Shown: positions 21,091-33,343 of the stretch, in pieces | Position numbering within the stretch: position 1 is the first letter of the stretch | How the letters are laid out: each line of letters starts with the position of its first letter | Source: Trema orientale | Taxonomy: Eukaryota; Streptophyta; Magnoliopsida; Rosales; Cannabaceae | DNA: 64,000 nt | Assembly: GCA_002914845.1 (NCBI GenBank) | Contig: JXTC01000405.1 | Location: 51,748 to 115,747 of the forward strand | Reading direction: 5' to 3' | Position numbers and translations under genes: made by a program | The notes under the pieces: generated by a model | The model's input: the letters and a program-made list of their open reading frames with translations, nothing else | Told to the model about the DNA's origin: nothing | Databases searched by the model: none

Positions 21091-24000
21091 TCAATATTTT
21101 TGGAGCAGTTTGCTGCTCTGAAAATTGCTATCTGACGATGAGAGAGGAACTGTTGAGAACTCAGAATCAGAATGTTCAGAATTCCCAACATTACCTCGAA
21201 AAGGAAACGGACTTGTGTTCTGGCTTGGAGAAAAATTTGTCCTTGAGAAACCAGATGAAGTAGCAATGGCGGTCGTTCTAGAGTCAGGCTTTGATGGAGA
21301 CACATTTGCAATGTTCGGACTTTTATGAAACTCTTCCTTGTCCTGGCCAGAGGCAGCATCCATGGCCTCTCTTCTCTCTCTTTCTTCACTTTCCTTGAGA
21401 AGAAAATCAACCCACAGATCTGCAAAGGACTGGAAGAAACACAAGTATTTGAGGCCACTACTTTTAGGATGTAGACAGTAACCTTTAGCGCTGGCAACCC
21501 CAGTAGACATCTTAGTGCAGTGCAAATTAGAGCAATGCATGTATCTAAATAACATAGAGGCCACGTTTACTTATCCGTAATGGATTTGAGTTAAAGGGAA
21601 TCGGAAGGAAATAAGAAACTATGGATGAGAATGAATAGGATACCCTTCATTCTAATTGGTATGTAATGAATAGGATACCCTTCATTCGAATTGGTACGTA
21701 AACATATTATAGGAAAATACTTTTCCCTTCCTCATTCCCTTTGCTCTCCATTATGGATGAGTAAACATGTCCAAAACTCCATTGTCAAGCCAAACCTCAG
21801 GTATCAAAACTGTCTATTCATAAAATCATGACAAGCTTATGGCACACAAGTCATAATGCAGTTTTCAGAAAGCCAAAATATATATTTTCTCCGAGGGCCA
21901 CAAATTTCATTACCTGGTTATCTGTTGCCGCATTTGCAGGTACTTGGCCAGAACTTCCCCCCAAAATGCCACCAACCAGGCGGCCAGGTAGACCCAGAAC
22001 TCCCCGAACAACACCTTTTCCTGCACCTTGTTGAGCACCACCTATTCTCTGTTTATCTTCATCAGTGAATCCCAGCATTCGAACCATAAGATCCAAAACC
22101 TGGAGAGCCCAGATCATAATAAAACTACATGAGCCCAACTGTTGGAAAAATGTGGAAGAATCTGCTTAGATCGTTTCTTTTGTTTATTTCTTTCTTTTTT
22201 TTTTTGGTTTTCTTTTGTTTGGTTTTTTTAATATTTAAATAAATTAAAAAAAACCACCCTCGCAGCAGCTATCTATATTTCCTAAATCAGCAGCTTAATC
22301 GAGCTGTTAATTTAATAGTAAGGGAAGTTAAAGCAACCAGTACTAGGTCGTGTCCATTCCCAAATGTGCTCCTATGAGGGTATGTACTGTTAAGGCCCAG
22401 TTTACTATGCATATATAACTGAAAAACAAGCTTCTTTCATTGTCCATCTTGATGCAACTAGTATTAAAGATTCCATACCTCCTTACTGTGGTTTCTTTGG
22501 AAGTAGGTGACCAGTAATTTGATAACAATGCGTCTGCCAAAAGAGTAATAGTTATTAAAAATGTGATGAGGTTCTTCAAAATAAAGCAGCAGCACAAAAA
22601 TGAAAAAAGTACTACCGAATTCCAAATTCAACAACGATTCTGATTCAACAAGGATCTTGTACAAGTAAAACCATAAAAAGAGTTGTACATCAAACTATAC
22701 AAACTCAAGCACAGTTATCTTCTTTTGGCTGCTAGCAGAATGAATATGAAATCAAACAAAAACAAAAAATACAGCAAATTAAAAGGCAAAACAAGGATAA
22801 TAGTTTTCAGAAAAACCCAACCTATCAACAAGGAAATCAGAATCCATTGACATCCTATTAAGCCTGGTCATGCTCTGCTCAAGAGCACGGCGTAATTTTG
22901 CATTGTCTTCCTCCAGTTTATTTACTCTGCCCTTCCAATCTGTTAGGGTCCTTTCAGCTTGCAAAAGCTTGGACAAAATTTCATCCTTTTCCCTCTTTGA
23001 CAGCTCTGCCTGATCATCTGCAGTCTGGTGACAGTATAGAACCTTAGTCTCCAAGAACAATGGGGGAAGGGTGGCATTACAAAGTTAGAACCAGATGCAA
23101 ATCTACTAGATAGTCAAGCTTGGTTGAGTTTTAAGCCGATTACCTTATATAAACTAAGATTAAGTTTTATCTTCTCTAATTCCAAATTTCCTATATTGCA
23201 ACCTCCTTTAAATTAAGTGGAAAAACGAGAAAAAAAAAATGATGCAACATCAGCAGTGCCTCATGAAATCTAGAACCTTGCTCCTTCGTCCTTTCCTCTT
23301 GCTATTGGTTTAATTGCTAATTCTCTCTCTTATTCTCATTCTATTTCACCCAGTGTATTTATGAAAATGCAAGTCCTAATCAAATCAAACTCTTCTCCAT
23401 CCAGATTCATATAAAGAAAGAGGATTCTANATCTGCACACTACCAAACATACCCCCAACTGCATATCTACGAGTTCTTGAAAGAAAAGTAACAAGACTGT
23501 CATTTGTTTACCTTGGCTTCAATTTCAGCATAATACTGGCCAAGAGCAGTTTGAAGATTTAGAAGTTCAATATTTTTGGCATCTATAGTGCTCATACAGT
23601 TTGCAAGTTTCTTATTAAGGTCATCAATAAGTTCCTTCGACTTCTGAATTTCTTTGTTGCTGATCACATTGACTTCCTCATGATTTGCAATTGCCTGCTT
23701 TAGAGCTTTTTCTAAATATTGGATATGTGCCTTTTGGTGTTCATTAGTTTCTCGTAGTTCTTCAATAATTTTGCTATCCTCATCCATTTTTTCAGACTCT
23801 TCAGTTTCCTAAATAACACAGCAAGAAACATTGTCAATTATGCGATATGCAAGAAACATGAAATCTTTCCCATGCAGTACTAGGAAAGGGCATAGACAGC
23901 AATAAAAGATTAGGAAAAGCACTGAACACTAATTTCACTTGTAATCACAAACCCCAAATATGAGAAAGCTTAATAGAACAGATACATAGCTTATGTGATA

Positions 24001-27000
24001 TCTTTTGCAATGTAATGCAAATAAGGACTTGTGTAATAATAGAACCTTTTCTAACAAATGCTGTTTAAGACGGGTCAATTCTTGTATGGCTTTGTCCCTC
24101 TCACGTCGTGTTTCCTTTATCTCTCTATCCAATTTTTGTAGAGATAGCTCCATTTCTTCCTTTCCAGGAAAACTTGCCGATGACCCTACATTCTGCAAAG
24201 GGGAGAAAAAGGGGGTTGAGCCTACCTTCTGCCAAGATTGAGACAGGCTGAGTTTCACACTATCAAAAGGTGTTTGTAGAACAAAATTTCACTAAACAGT
24301 TTACTTGAAATCAATAAGCAAGAATTATCACAAAACACACTGGTTTTAAAAAGTAAGGGGAACTGGAACAACACAATTATTACCTCATTCAAATTATTAG
24401 CATGTTTGGTCGGCGTCTCAGCAGCAACCAACAATGTTTTCTCAGTTGATGTCCTGCTCATTTCCATAGTGGCCTTAAGTTCATTCTTCTCCATCTATAA
24501 AATGAGATAGTATTGTAATGGATTCCAGGATGCAGAGCAGTAAAAGCAGTTAGACAATTTCTTTTCTGTTTGCAATTTATAAAGGATAATACCACCAACC
24601 TTAAGCCTAGCATTTTCCTTTTCTAGAGTTGCAATGGATCTCTTCATGTTCTCCATGACTGCATCAGCACCCTCATCCTCCCTTCTATTCAGCTCCATTT
24701 GCAATCGTTTTACTGCAGATATCTTCTCGTTCAACTCATCATGTATTTTGCTCATCTCGGTGGAGGTCTGCTTAAAGAATTAAACATGCCATTCCAGATA
24801 GTCATGGTAGGAGAACTAAAATCAGGAGCATAATGTAAACACAAATATTCAAGTAAGTACCGAGTTTCAAACTCACCTTGTCCTTTTCCATTTTCATTGA
24901 TTTGAGCTCCTCCCGGAAAGATTCATTCAGTTTCTTTTCCTCTGAAATTGATACAGGGAAAAACACAACTTAACATGGCAATACGACATATTGTAAGCCA
25001 CTAGAGAATATTCATAGTTTGGAATTGTACCTTCTAATTTCAGCTGTATATTTGAACGATGATCACGTTCCCTGTCAAGTTCCATCTGCAATTGTCTTAT
25101 CTCAGCAGTGGCCTGCACTGCAGCTGAGGAGCTATTATTCTCTTCTAGCAAATCTGCAAACTCCTAGAGGCATTCATACATCTGTTGTCAAGTTTATTCA
25201 TCATTAACAAAATAAAAATAAAAGACCTAACAGTACATATAAGTTAAGATGTTTTGAACAAGTAGGACAGTTGCTTTTGTTAAGACAAGCTTTAGGAAAA
25301 CAGAAAAAATCAATTTGAGACTTCTAGCATCTAGAACACGCAGAAATCCAAAGGAGGATAAACAGAATACGGGGTGCATTACCCTTTCTTTCCCCTGCAG
25401 ATCAGATTGAACATCACGTGTAATTCCATTGTTCATTCCATCTTGTTTAGAGACAACACCATTATGTATTGGGCTTCCAGAATATCTGTTTTTCGCCTGA
25501 GTTGTTAATTTATGCTGCCGACTGGGTGAATGCTCACCAGTTCCCTGCCAAAAGTCTAAGTTAACTTTTCCACTTACACTTACTCACGCAATCGCAATAA
25601 TTCACACCATATCTTACTATGAAAAGAAAAGAAAGAGTAGGATACTAAAAGTGACTACCTTCAGCGCATTAGTTCCATTTGTAGAGAGTTTATGTATATC
25701 ATTTTTAGACACATTTAAAGCTGCAGAAGTTGTTTCCAAATTATGCTTCAATGAGCCATTTTCTTTATTCAATCTGGAAATTTGATCCTGTCAAATGCAA
25801 GGAGTATGTTAAATGAATACCATACAACACACAACAAAAATAAAACTCAATACAAGATCAGATTAAGGAGTACCTCTTTTTCTTTTAACAAAGCTGCATA
25901 ATTTATTGACAATGCTTTAATTTCTGCCTCGGATTCCTGAAGCCTCTTAATTTCTGCCTTGTACTGGTCAATCTAAAAGAAAAACAGAAGCGTAAAAGGA
26001 CTAAAACTTAGAAAATACACATAGTGGCAAAAGAAGTTCAAAGCAGCCGCAGCTAAAAGGAGAATGAGAAGCATAATAACCAGAGACTCATCACAATGGT
26101 AATAATTAACGCAATCATTCTCGTGTCTATGAAGAAAAATCTAGCATACATTTCCTCTAAGGAACCAAAAATATCTTTTCTGAAATATTACAGACAAAGA
26201 TTGTAGTTCTCTAAATATGTAGTAGAGGCATACTCAACATAGAGCCAAACATTCTACTCAGAACACATGCAGTATTCTTCATAATAAGTAAAACACAATG
26301 CAGACAAATGCATATCCATACGAATAAGAAGATAACTTCGGACCAATTACTCAACCAACATTATGGCATAAACTAAACTAGCATAACGGTGGAAAATAAG
26401 CAGTTTTTCATCTCTGGCACAACCATTAGTGGTTTCAAGGGAAGTACATATGTCATATTATCTGAGAACCAACCAACCAAACCCCTGCATTATAAGTGTG
26501 GCCCTTAAACTCATGCCAACCTTGTTCATACCATAACAAGGATTCAAAATTTCAATAGGCGGTAAAAGAAGTTTAACAACATACATACGGTTCATCAATA
26601 CTAACAAAATAAGGACCCTATTAAGTTACATTGACATGCAAAACTAGACTAAGATAACATATATATACACACATAAATATACATATATTGACTTCTTAAT
26701 TAGCAAAAATGAGGAGCATTCGGTAACCCAAATCCACCGAATCTCAAATTACATGATCTAGAACCCAAATTAACATTTCATGATGACGCCAGTTTCAATT
26801 TCTAGACACTCAATGAGGCAAAACTAAAATCGAATTATACCGACAAAATCCGAAATTTCTCAAGTTTCGGATTAATACAAAAACTCAAACCAGAAAATAG
26901 CAATGCCGTACCTCAGGATTGGTAGGGGAATCGATCCCGTTGGCGAGCGGCGACCGAGAAACCGAATTGGAATGGGCAAAACTGTGAGAATTCCTCCGAT

Positions 27001-27127
27001 TAGAGAGGGGGGAAGGCACGCCTCCATTGGCGCCATAGATCTTGAGCTCCTCGTCATCTTCGTCGTCGTGCACATCGTGTGCGATCTTATTCAGGTTCTC
27101 CTTCAAATTAGCGATCGTACTCCACAT
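21091..27127 (-). CDS. GC4: Golgin with GRAB domain (golgin candidate 4 / GDAP1 type)
   Basis: Fourteen coding exons on the minus strand: 27127-26912, 25972-25874, 25787-25659, 25544-25383, 25163-25031, 24941-24877, 24770-24600, 24494-24384, 24192-24046, 23808-23512, 23024-22822, 22533-22479, 22099-21914, 21429-21091. All are GT-AG; they sum to 2313 bases (770 residues) with an unbroken frame. The N-terminus MWSTIANLKENLNKIA is the signature of plant GC3/GC4. Long coiled coils fill about residues 75-560, broken by a Ser/Thr-rich linker. The GRAB domain (ARF1 binding, Golgi targeting) is at about 570-625, with 'LVTYFQRNHSKEVLDLMVRM' and 'LGFTDEDKQRIG'. The tail is Ser/Pro-rich. Such proteins tether vesicles at cis-Golgi membranes in the manner of GMAP-210. 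Intron 1 is about 940 bases; intron 13 holds an inverted-repeat element. Confidence 0.93.
21558..21773. mobile_element. Inverted-repeat MITE in the last intron of the golgin gene
   Basis: The left end 'ggccacgtttacttatcc' and the complement of the right end, 'ggacatgtttactcatcc', are inverted copies. The middle contains 'gaataggatacccttcattc' twice in tandem. It lies inside intron 13 (21430-21913). No clear target duplication. Confidence 0.65.
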
Positions 27128-27720
27128 CCTTCAAAACCCTTACCACCACCACCACCACCACCACCACGATGTTTCTTAACCAGTAATATATATATATATA
27201 TGTATACACACACACAATTGAGCTCTGATGCTCTGAATTTGAGGAAAGTTAAAGAATCTTGTCTGAGCGCGTGGACGAAAATCGAGGACTCTGTAGGATT
27301 TTTGAGAGTACGAATTGGAATTAAAATTGAAATTGAAATTAGGTAGATCTGATAGAGAAGGAAAGAGGTGAAAGGGGATTGGAATTTCAGTATCAGAGAA
27401 AATTAATAAATATTTTTTTTATATTCAATTTTAATAGTTGGGGGACACGTTATGTCGCTACGAATCACCATACGCCAATCAGGATCCAATAATGGGCCCG
27501 TTTCTTGCATATAATCTTGCCTTAGACCCGCTTCCTCACGGGCCTGGTCCAGGCCCAACCCGGTAAATCTGAATCCCCCGCCAATTTTCTCCACCATCTA
27601 CGTCATCAACCAGATAATAAATTAACAAAGAAAAATAAAAAGGTATAATCATCTAACGGCTCAGATTCGTTTAGATCTCTTAGGTTTCTCTATATATACA
27701 TAATAGGGATTTTGTACTCC
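27128..27720. promoter_or_regulatory. Promoter region of the golgin gene, possibly bidirectional
   Basis: Next to the golgin start the minus-strand leader contains a GGT triplet run (27143-27166) and TA/CA microsatellites (27187-27214). Further out are 'ccaatcagg' (CCAAT-type, 27476), GGGCCC at 27494, 'ggcctggtccaggccc' and an ACGTCA word at 27600. On the right a good TATA box for the plus strand, 'ctatatatac', lies at 27691-27700. The layout suggests divergent transcription. Confidence 0.4.
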
Positions 27721-29015
27721 TCTTGTCTAGCGTCGAAGCTATGGGGAGGAGCTGGTTGAGGTCTAGGGTTTATCTTTTGTCGCCGTTTTTTGTTTTTTGT
27801 TTTTTGTTTGGAACGGTCTGTAAGTAAGTTGTTGGATGCGATGAAGAGAATACTGAAGAGGAAAATAGTAGAGATTGCTGGTGCAAGATGAATATATGTA
27901 TTTCGGTTCGTATTCACTGAGCATCATCGTTTTGTCTAAAAATTTTGCATAATATATTGTTTTTATAAATAAAACGAAGGACCTATGGAGGAAGCGCGAT
28001 ATTAAACGGTGCGCTTTTATCCAAGTTTGCCTTCGGAAATAGTTTCGAAAGCAGATCCGCCGAACCCTCACATTTCTTGCGTATGGTTTTCGGTTTCATT
28101 TTGTGGTGATTTAATTTTCGAACATAGCAAATTTTCAAAGTTTTAGGCGAAGGTCCCAGCGGAGGGGTATGGACTCTGTGATTGAGGCCTCTCTAACATA
28201 TAGACAATTCTAAGCCTTCGCAGAATAAATTTTGCCGAATCGTAGGATGCCCAGAATTTCTTTGTTTCTGGATCATCTGGAACCCTCGGCTATATCTCGT
28301 TTCTTAATTATTTATACGCTTGTCTTTGTGTATTTTCACTCTTAATATTTTTCAGGAAATGTGTCCCTGAAAGATGTATTTTCAACTACAAAAATTTCAA
28401 AGCAGAGAACTCGAATAGTCGCGTCTTAACTATATTTAATCGAAGCTGCATTGGATCAAGGATTGATTCACTACCTAATATTAACGGAGGACTGTTTTTT
28501 GACTTTGATGTCGTATGGGTCAAAGATTTGAGCAAAGTCGAAACAATTTATGCAGCCTATAAGACGAACTAGTTTACTGAATCTACACACAAGTGAAATA
28601 ATAACATTAATAATGTGTTAAGTGCGGAGATTTTGGCTGCTTCGGGTGCTATACCACCGGTCATCTTTTGATGCTATAAGAAAAAGACCGAAATCTGAAA
28701 ATACAAGGTGACAATGGTACGTGTGTAGAGAGGAAAAATAGGGAGAAAGTGGAGGGGAAAGGGAGGACTTGTAGTGTTTGGTATTTTAAATCCATCCATA
28801 GAAATATACCTGGATTAAAGATATTAAATCCACAAACAAATTCCATCCCTCCTAAAATCCTTCTTGTCCTTCTTAAGAAACAATCACGCTACACCGAATA
28901 CATCCATTAATCCTTTCCCTTCTAAAAATTTACCATAAAATTTACCAGAAGCTGCTTTATAAGATGTATGAGAGTATCTCCCAAAAAAAAAAAAAAAGAT
29001 GTATGATGAAAATTG
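27721..29015 (+). other. Possible plus-strand transcribed region without clear coding capacity
   Basis: It follows the TATA box at 27691-27700 and contains a telo-box-like 'tctagggttta' at 27760-27770, a word common just downstream of plant start sites. The first plus-strand ATG (27741) opens only about 28 codons (MGRSWLRSRVYLL...). A possible splice acceptor 'atatttttcag' lies near 28350. I recognise no protein and no known RNA. Part of the sequence (28521-28595) is a diverged copy of 30085-30165. Confidence 0.3.
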
Positions 29016-29400
29016 GCATCCTTACCTTCCTCTGGCCTTACGTAGGCTCCGGAATCCCATGTTCTTGTCCAACTGCAAGAAATATGGTCCCCATTATGAT
29101 CTAGACCAGAATCAAAGCAAGCAACTACTAAACAAATGAGGCGTAAAACGGAATACAATCACGTTAAAAATACTAATAATGGCCCTTAAATACCAAGCAT
29201 CACATCGACTGCTTGTAATAAATAGACACTAACCATGGCGCTTAAATACCAAGCATCACATCGACCGCTTGTAATAAATTGAGCCAAGCAACAATACTAC
29301 CTTAATAAGGATTCGTATATGAGTATTGCTGCCAGGATAGAAGTAAGTAGTAATACAATTCAAATTGCAGATTTGCAACACTATCATAAAAGCGGAAAAA
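29016..29400 (-). pseudogene. Diverged duplicate of the last part of the U11/U12-59K gene
   Basis: On the minus strand 29400-29305 parallels the end of exon 6 of the gene upstream (YDSVANL, then a Tyr-rich stretch), and 29062-29016 parallels exon 7: the copy reads R-T-W-D-S-G-A-Y-V-R-P, the gene R-T-W-D-S-Y-I-R-P. The splice sites flanking this mini-exon are still recognisable. Intron text between them is shared too ('taaataccaagcatcacatc'), occurring twice here and once at about 30911. Frame-disrupting changes in the exon 6 part and the lack of a last-exon copy make it a non-functional direct duplication about 1.7 kb from the source. Confidence 0.7.
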
Positions 29401-29639
29401 AAAAAATTTTGAATTAAATGGAAAGGCTTCAAAACAATCATCAAACGTTAAATCTGCTTTGAGCTCAATAGATGAATGTACAGAAGATCCCATCATATTT
29501 AAACGAAGCTTCATTGGATGCATTAAGATACATGTAAGCTATGATGATTCTCATCATGATGTCTAATGTTCATGGAGGGAACAACATTTGATATGACAAA
29601 ACGACAGTGAAATATACTTCAGAACCAGCAACTGTCCAG

Positions 29640-30240
29640 AGATATTTGGGCCTTGTAAAATGAGAAGTGAGAACTCCTCCAACAAGACGTTGCCACTTTT
29701 TCTAACAGCCTTAACGTTCCACAGTTTCATTCCTATCACCAAAGTTTCGAACTTGGGTCTGTTAGTGCTCATGCACATTCTTTGTCCAAAACCAAGCATG
29801 GGTCTTTCGGCCACACTCTTTGCTCATAAGTCAAAACAAATTATGCAATCTACAAAGTGTGGGTCATATGAGCAAAGAGTGGGTCAAATAATTATAAGAC
29901 CAATGGGACAAAACAAATTCAGTGCCTTGGTTATGACATATGTCATAACAAAGAGTGGGTCAAAACAAATTATGCAATCTACAAAGTGCCTGAATTTGGT
30001 TCCATTGAGCGCACACTCTTTGCTCATAAGTCATAACCAAGGCACTGGTTTTTTGGCCACTGCTAGACTACCATGCTGTACGGGTCAGATCTTTGATCAA
30101 AGTCAAAACAGAATATGCAGTATATACTTTGATCTATTTTATTCAACCTACACACAAGTAATTATAAGACCAATGGGAATGATTTGGATTCTGTCAGACT
30201 GAAAAAATAAGGATTTGAGCATGCCAAGGTTAAAACTAAT
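29640..30240. repeat. Cluster of shuffled short direct and inverted repeats
   Basis: A 29-bp unit ('aaattatgcaatctacaaag' in its core) is exactly repeated at 29831-29859 and 29960-29988. A 22-bp unit ('cacactctttgctcataag') recurs at 29812-29833 and 30012-30033, with a partial inverted version near 29870. 'aattataagaccaatggga' occurs at 29890-29908 and 30160-30178. The pattern looks like local rearrangement downstream of the U11/U12-59K gene. No coding function is assigned. Confidence 0.6.
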
Positions 30241-30441
30241 TATGCAATTGACTACAATCATTTCGATGTTATATACGAAATAGATGGAAAACTGGAAATA
30301 CAAGCAAAATAATAATGCTAATAATTGTGAGTGGTTTAATACAGGTGTGCACATGCTTACAAAGTATGCCTACTCTTTGGTAGGCAAACATACCTCCTTT
30401 TCTTTGAAGAGCTGCAACCAATGATATGGTTCAGCTAAATA

Positions 30442-32747
30442 TCATTTTGGCCTCACCAAGTAGGAAGCCCATATCTCATTTGCAGGAGCTGGCGGTTGAA
30501 TCCAATGCCCTGGTATGCGGCTGCACAAGTTCCATGTAGTTGGAATGTTATATTACATCCTCTATGAAGTTAGTTCTCATATTTTAGCTAGTGAGGCAGC
30601 AAAATATGATTACTCAGCTACTACCACATTAAAATTCAAGTAACTAACAACATAAAGAGAAACCAAAATGGAAGCATGAGTCAGCACAGTCCATAGAAGT
30701 ACAATTATGTAAAACATGAAGATGGCAAGAAACTAGGCATGCTCACCTTCCTCCTGGTCTTATGTAAGAATCCCATGTTCTTCTCACCTGCGTGAAACAT
30801 GGTCCCCATTATGATCTAGGCCAGTATCAAATTAATGCTAGTGGCATAGTACAAAACAAATTCAAGGCAAGTAACAATAAATTCACATTAATTAGATTAA
30901 CGTGGCCCTTAAATACCAAGCATCACATCTACTGCATGGAATAAATTGAGACAAGCAACAACGCTTAAGTATTCAGAAGTTTGAATCACCTCAATAAGGG
31001 TGCCTATATCAGTATTACTCCCATGATAGTAGTGATAGAATTCAATCGGCAAGTTTGCAACAGAATCATAAGCTCCATTATACACTTGTGTCTCTAATAC
31101 TTGTTTCCTGGATTCCTTTTCCATATATGCACTGGAGTTCTCATCATCTTTTATCTGAGTTCCCTGATCGTTATTTTCCCCAGTTCTGTCTTTATCACTG
31201 CTTGTATCTTTTGATTCAGAGCCAAGATTATAGGTTGTTTTCCTAGATTCTTCAGCAGTTGCAATGGCATCCTTTGCAGCATCTGTATCAGCTGCTGCAA
31301 TTGCTTGACGCTCCTCTTCCTCAACTGCAGCTTGAACCCTCTCAAGAAACTTGTCATCCTCCTCAGGAAGAAAATGACCTGCATGATTACGATGTCAGAA
31401 CAACAGTAAAGGATGCTTTTTTTCTTTGATTCCGTTTCGTCTTCTTCCTTCTATATTATTTTGTTAAGGGAGCATCATTACAGTATAATTCCCATCATGC
31501 AATACATGCAAGAAAGCTCAAACACAGAGCAGACAGAAAGAACTGGTTGCCACCAAACCTTGTTTTTTCAATTTCTGAATCCTAATTGAACGCAACTCTT
31601 GTAATTTCTCCACAATCAGTACGAGCTCAAGCTGAAATATGAAATCAACTGTCAAATCAAGCTTAATAAAAAAATGAAGCAATGTCATTATGAAATTAGA
31701 AACTTCAGTGGTCTGGTCCAAATTCTCTGAATATAAATCCAGCAAAATCTAACCTCGGATTCTAGCTTCTTTCTCTCTTCTTTTGCTTTTAGCTTTGCAA
31801 TCTCCTTCATCTTTTCCACCTTAGAATCCACAGGCCAAAGTTACTGGGACATAATATAGCAGATAATCTCGCAGAACATAAAAGGTGACTAACAAGACGA
31901 ATATTGAATCACTAGTGACTGTAAGCAATACAAGCTGCTAACATTAAAAAACAATACATATACAGAGCAATAGTCCAATACCTTGCGTTTTGCAATATCT
32001 TTAGCAATTTCCCTAGCCCTCCACTCATCAGCTTCTTGATCAGCTTGGTCAAACCTTTCACGCTCCTAAGATCATCACAGAGAATAAGCAAGCAACATAT
32101 TAATATATTCTCAAATAAATATGCAAAAGAAAAACAGGTCCACTAAAACCACCTTTGCAAGCAGTTCTGCAGTGCGCTTCCTCTTCCTCTTCCTCCAAAG
32201 CTTATTCCGTTTTGATTTCCGTATTCTATTAGATAACCTAACAGCTGCAGATTTTTCCTCCCACGGAGACATTTCATCAGTTATCACCCTAAATGGTTCA
32301 AGTTGAGCCCTTAATCTAAACATCAAAGAATTTGCAGCTTCCACTGAAAGTGACACTTGCGATTTCGTATTAATCCTTGTATCTTCCAAAAGTTTCAAAA
32401 ACCCACTAGATGAAGCGTCATTAGACCCATTATTCACATCTTCTACAGACCCTTTACCATCTGTGATCAGCATCAACATTTCAAGTTCTTTCTGCCTATC
32501 GAGAGAAATAAAAGAACAAACAAATCAAACTAAAAAGGGTCACTATCAATTTCATGAAATATCACAAAGAAATCGTTTTGAGTTGAAAAACATACATTGC
32601 TTTCGCAAGACTGAGAGTGTCTTGTAAATCCTTGAGGCGATCTTGCATGTTTGTGGTTTCCCAAAAGGCACTCGATACTGGTGGAATAGGTGGTAGCATA
32701 GGGAGCCAGGGAGGCCGCACAGCAGGTTGAAAGTGAACTGGATTCAT
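30442..32747 (-). CDS. U11/U12-59K: U11/U12 small nuclear ribonucleoprotein 59 kDa protein (PDCD7 homologue)
   Basis: Eight coding exons on the minus strand: 32747-32596, 32495-32153, 32065-31982, 31819-31754, 31631-31559, 31378-30990, 30787-30747 and 30520-30442. They sum to 1227 bases (408 residues) with intact frame and GT-AG ends. The protein belongs to the U11/U12 di-snRNP of the minor spliceosome, which recognises U12-type introns. The N-terminus is Pro-rich (PPWLPMLPPIPPVS); a basic segment follows (IRKSKRNKLWRKRKRKR), then a long coiled coil rich in Glu, Lys and Arg at about 160-270, and a conserved C-terminus with 'EFYHYYHGSNTDIGTLIEVR', 'RTWDSYIRPGG' and 'PGHWIQPPAPANEIWASYLV', the plant counterpart of the PDCD7 tail. 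All its own donors look U2-type. A partial copy of its last exons lies downstream at 29016-29400. Confidence 0.9.
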
Positions 32748-33343
32748 GGCTACCAAAGATAATCAAATATAAAATCTCAGTAAGCTATGAACCCTAATTT
32801 ATATTGCTAAGGTATACATATAAGCTCATACATGCGTTTTTTCTGAAGCTTTCCAGCAAAATTAGAAGGCAATGTGATGAATACCATCATATAACAATAA
32901 AATATACAAGAATTAAACTCAGACTGGTGCTTAAAGAGTGAGAGAGATTGACATGACCCTATATGACTAGTAAGAACCCAAAAGAGTACTAATAAAAATT
33001 AAATAACATAACTATGTAGTAACTGAGCAGAGAATTCAGAAATTTCAGCACCCCAAATTATTGTTATTATTTTTCAGAGAAAATATAAGATATTTCAGAA
33101 ATGAGTTTAACTTAAAGATATCCAATTTGAGAAATTAGATATTACTGTTTGTAGGGCCGAAGAGCATCGCTCATCATTCCAAAGTTTGAGAGGTCGAAAT
33201 AACAATGGTTTAGGAAACTTGATCCAAAGAATTCGGAAAACAACGACCCAAACAGAACAAAAGAGAGAAAAGTTTCTGCAAGTTTGAGCTGGGGTTCATA
33301 GTCACAACAGATTTTATTTAAATGCAAAATTTTCTTACAAGAT

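Noticed and set aside
20946-21497. 183-codon minus-strand open frame at the golgin 3' end
   Set aside because: Out of frame with the golgin last exon, which is supported by splice sites and by the conserved 'SFADLWVDFLL' continuation.
29660-30202. 180-codon plus-strand open frame
   Set aside because: Spans the shuffled short repeats; its repeated peptide phrases come from DNA repeats and no domain is present.
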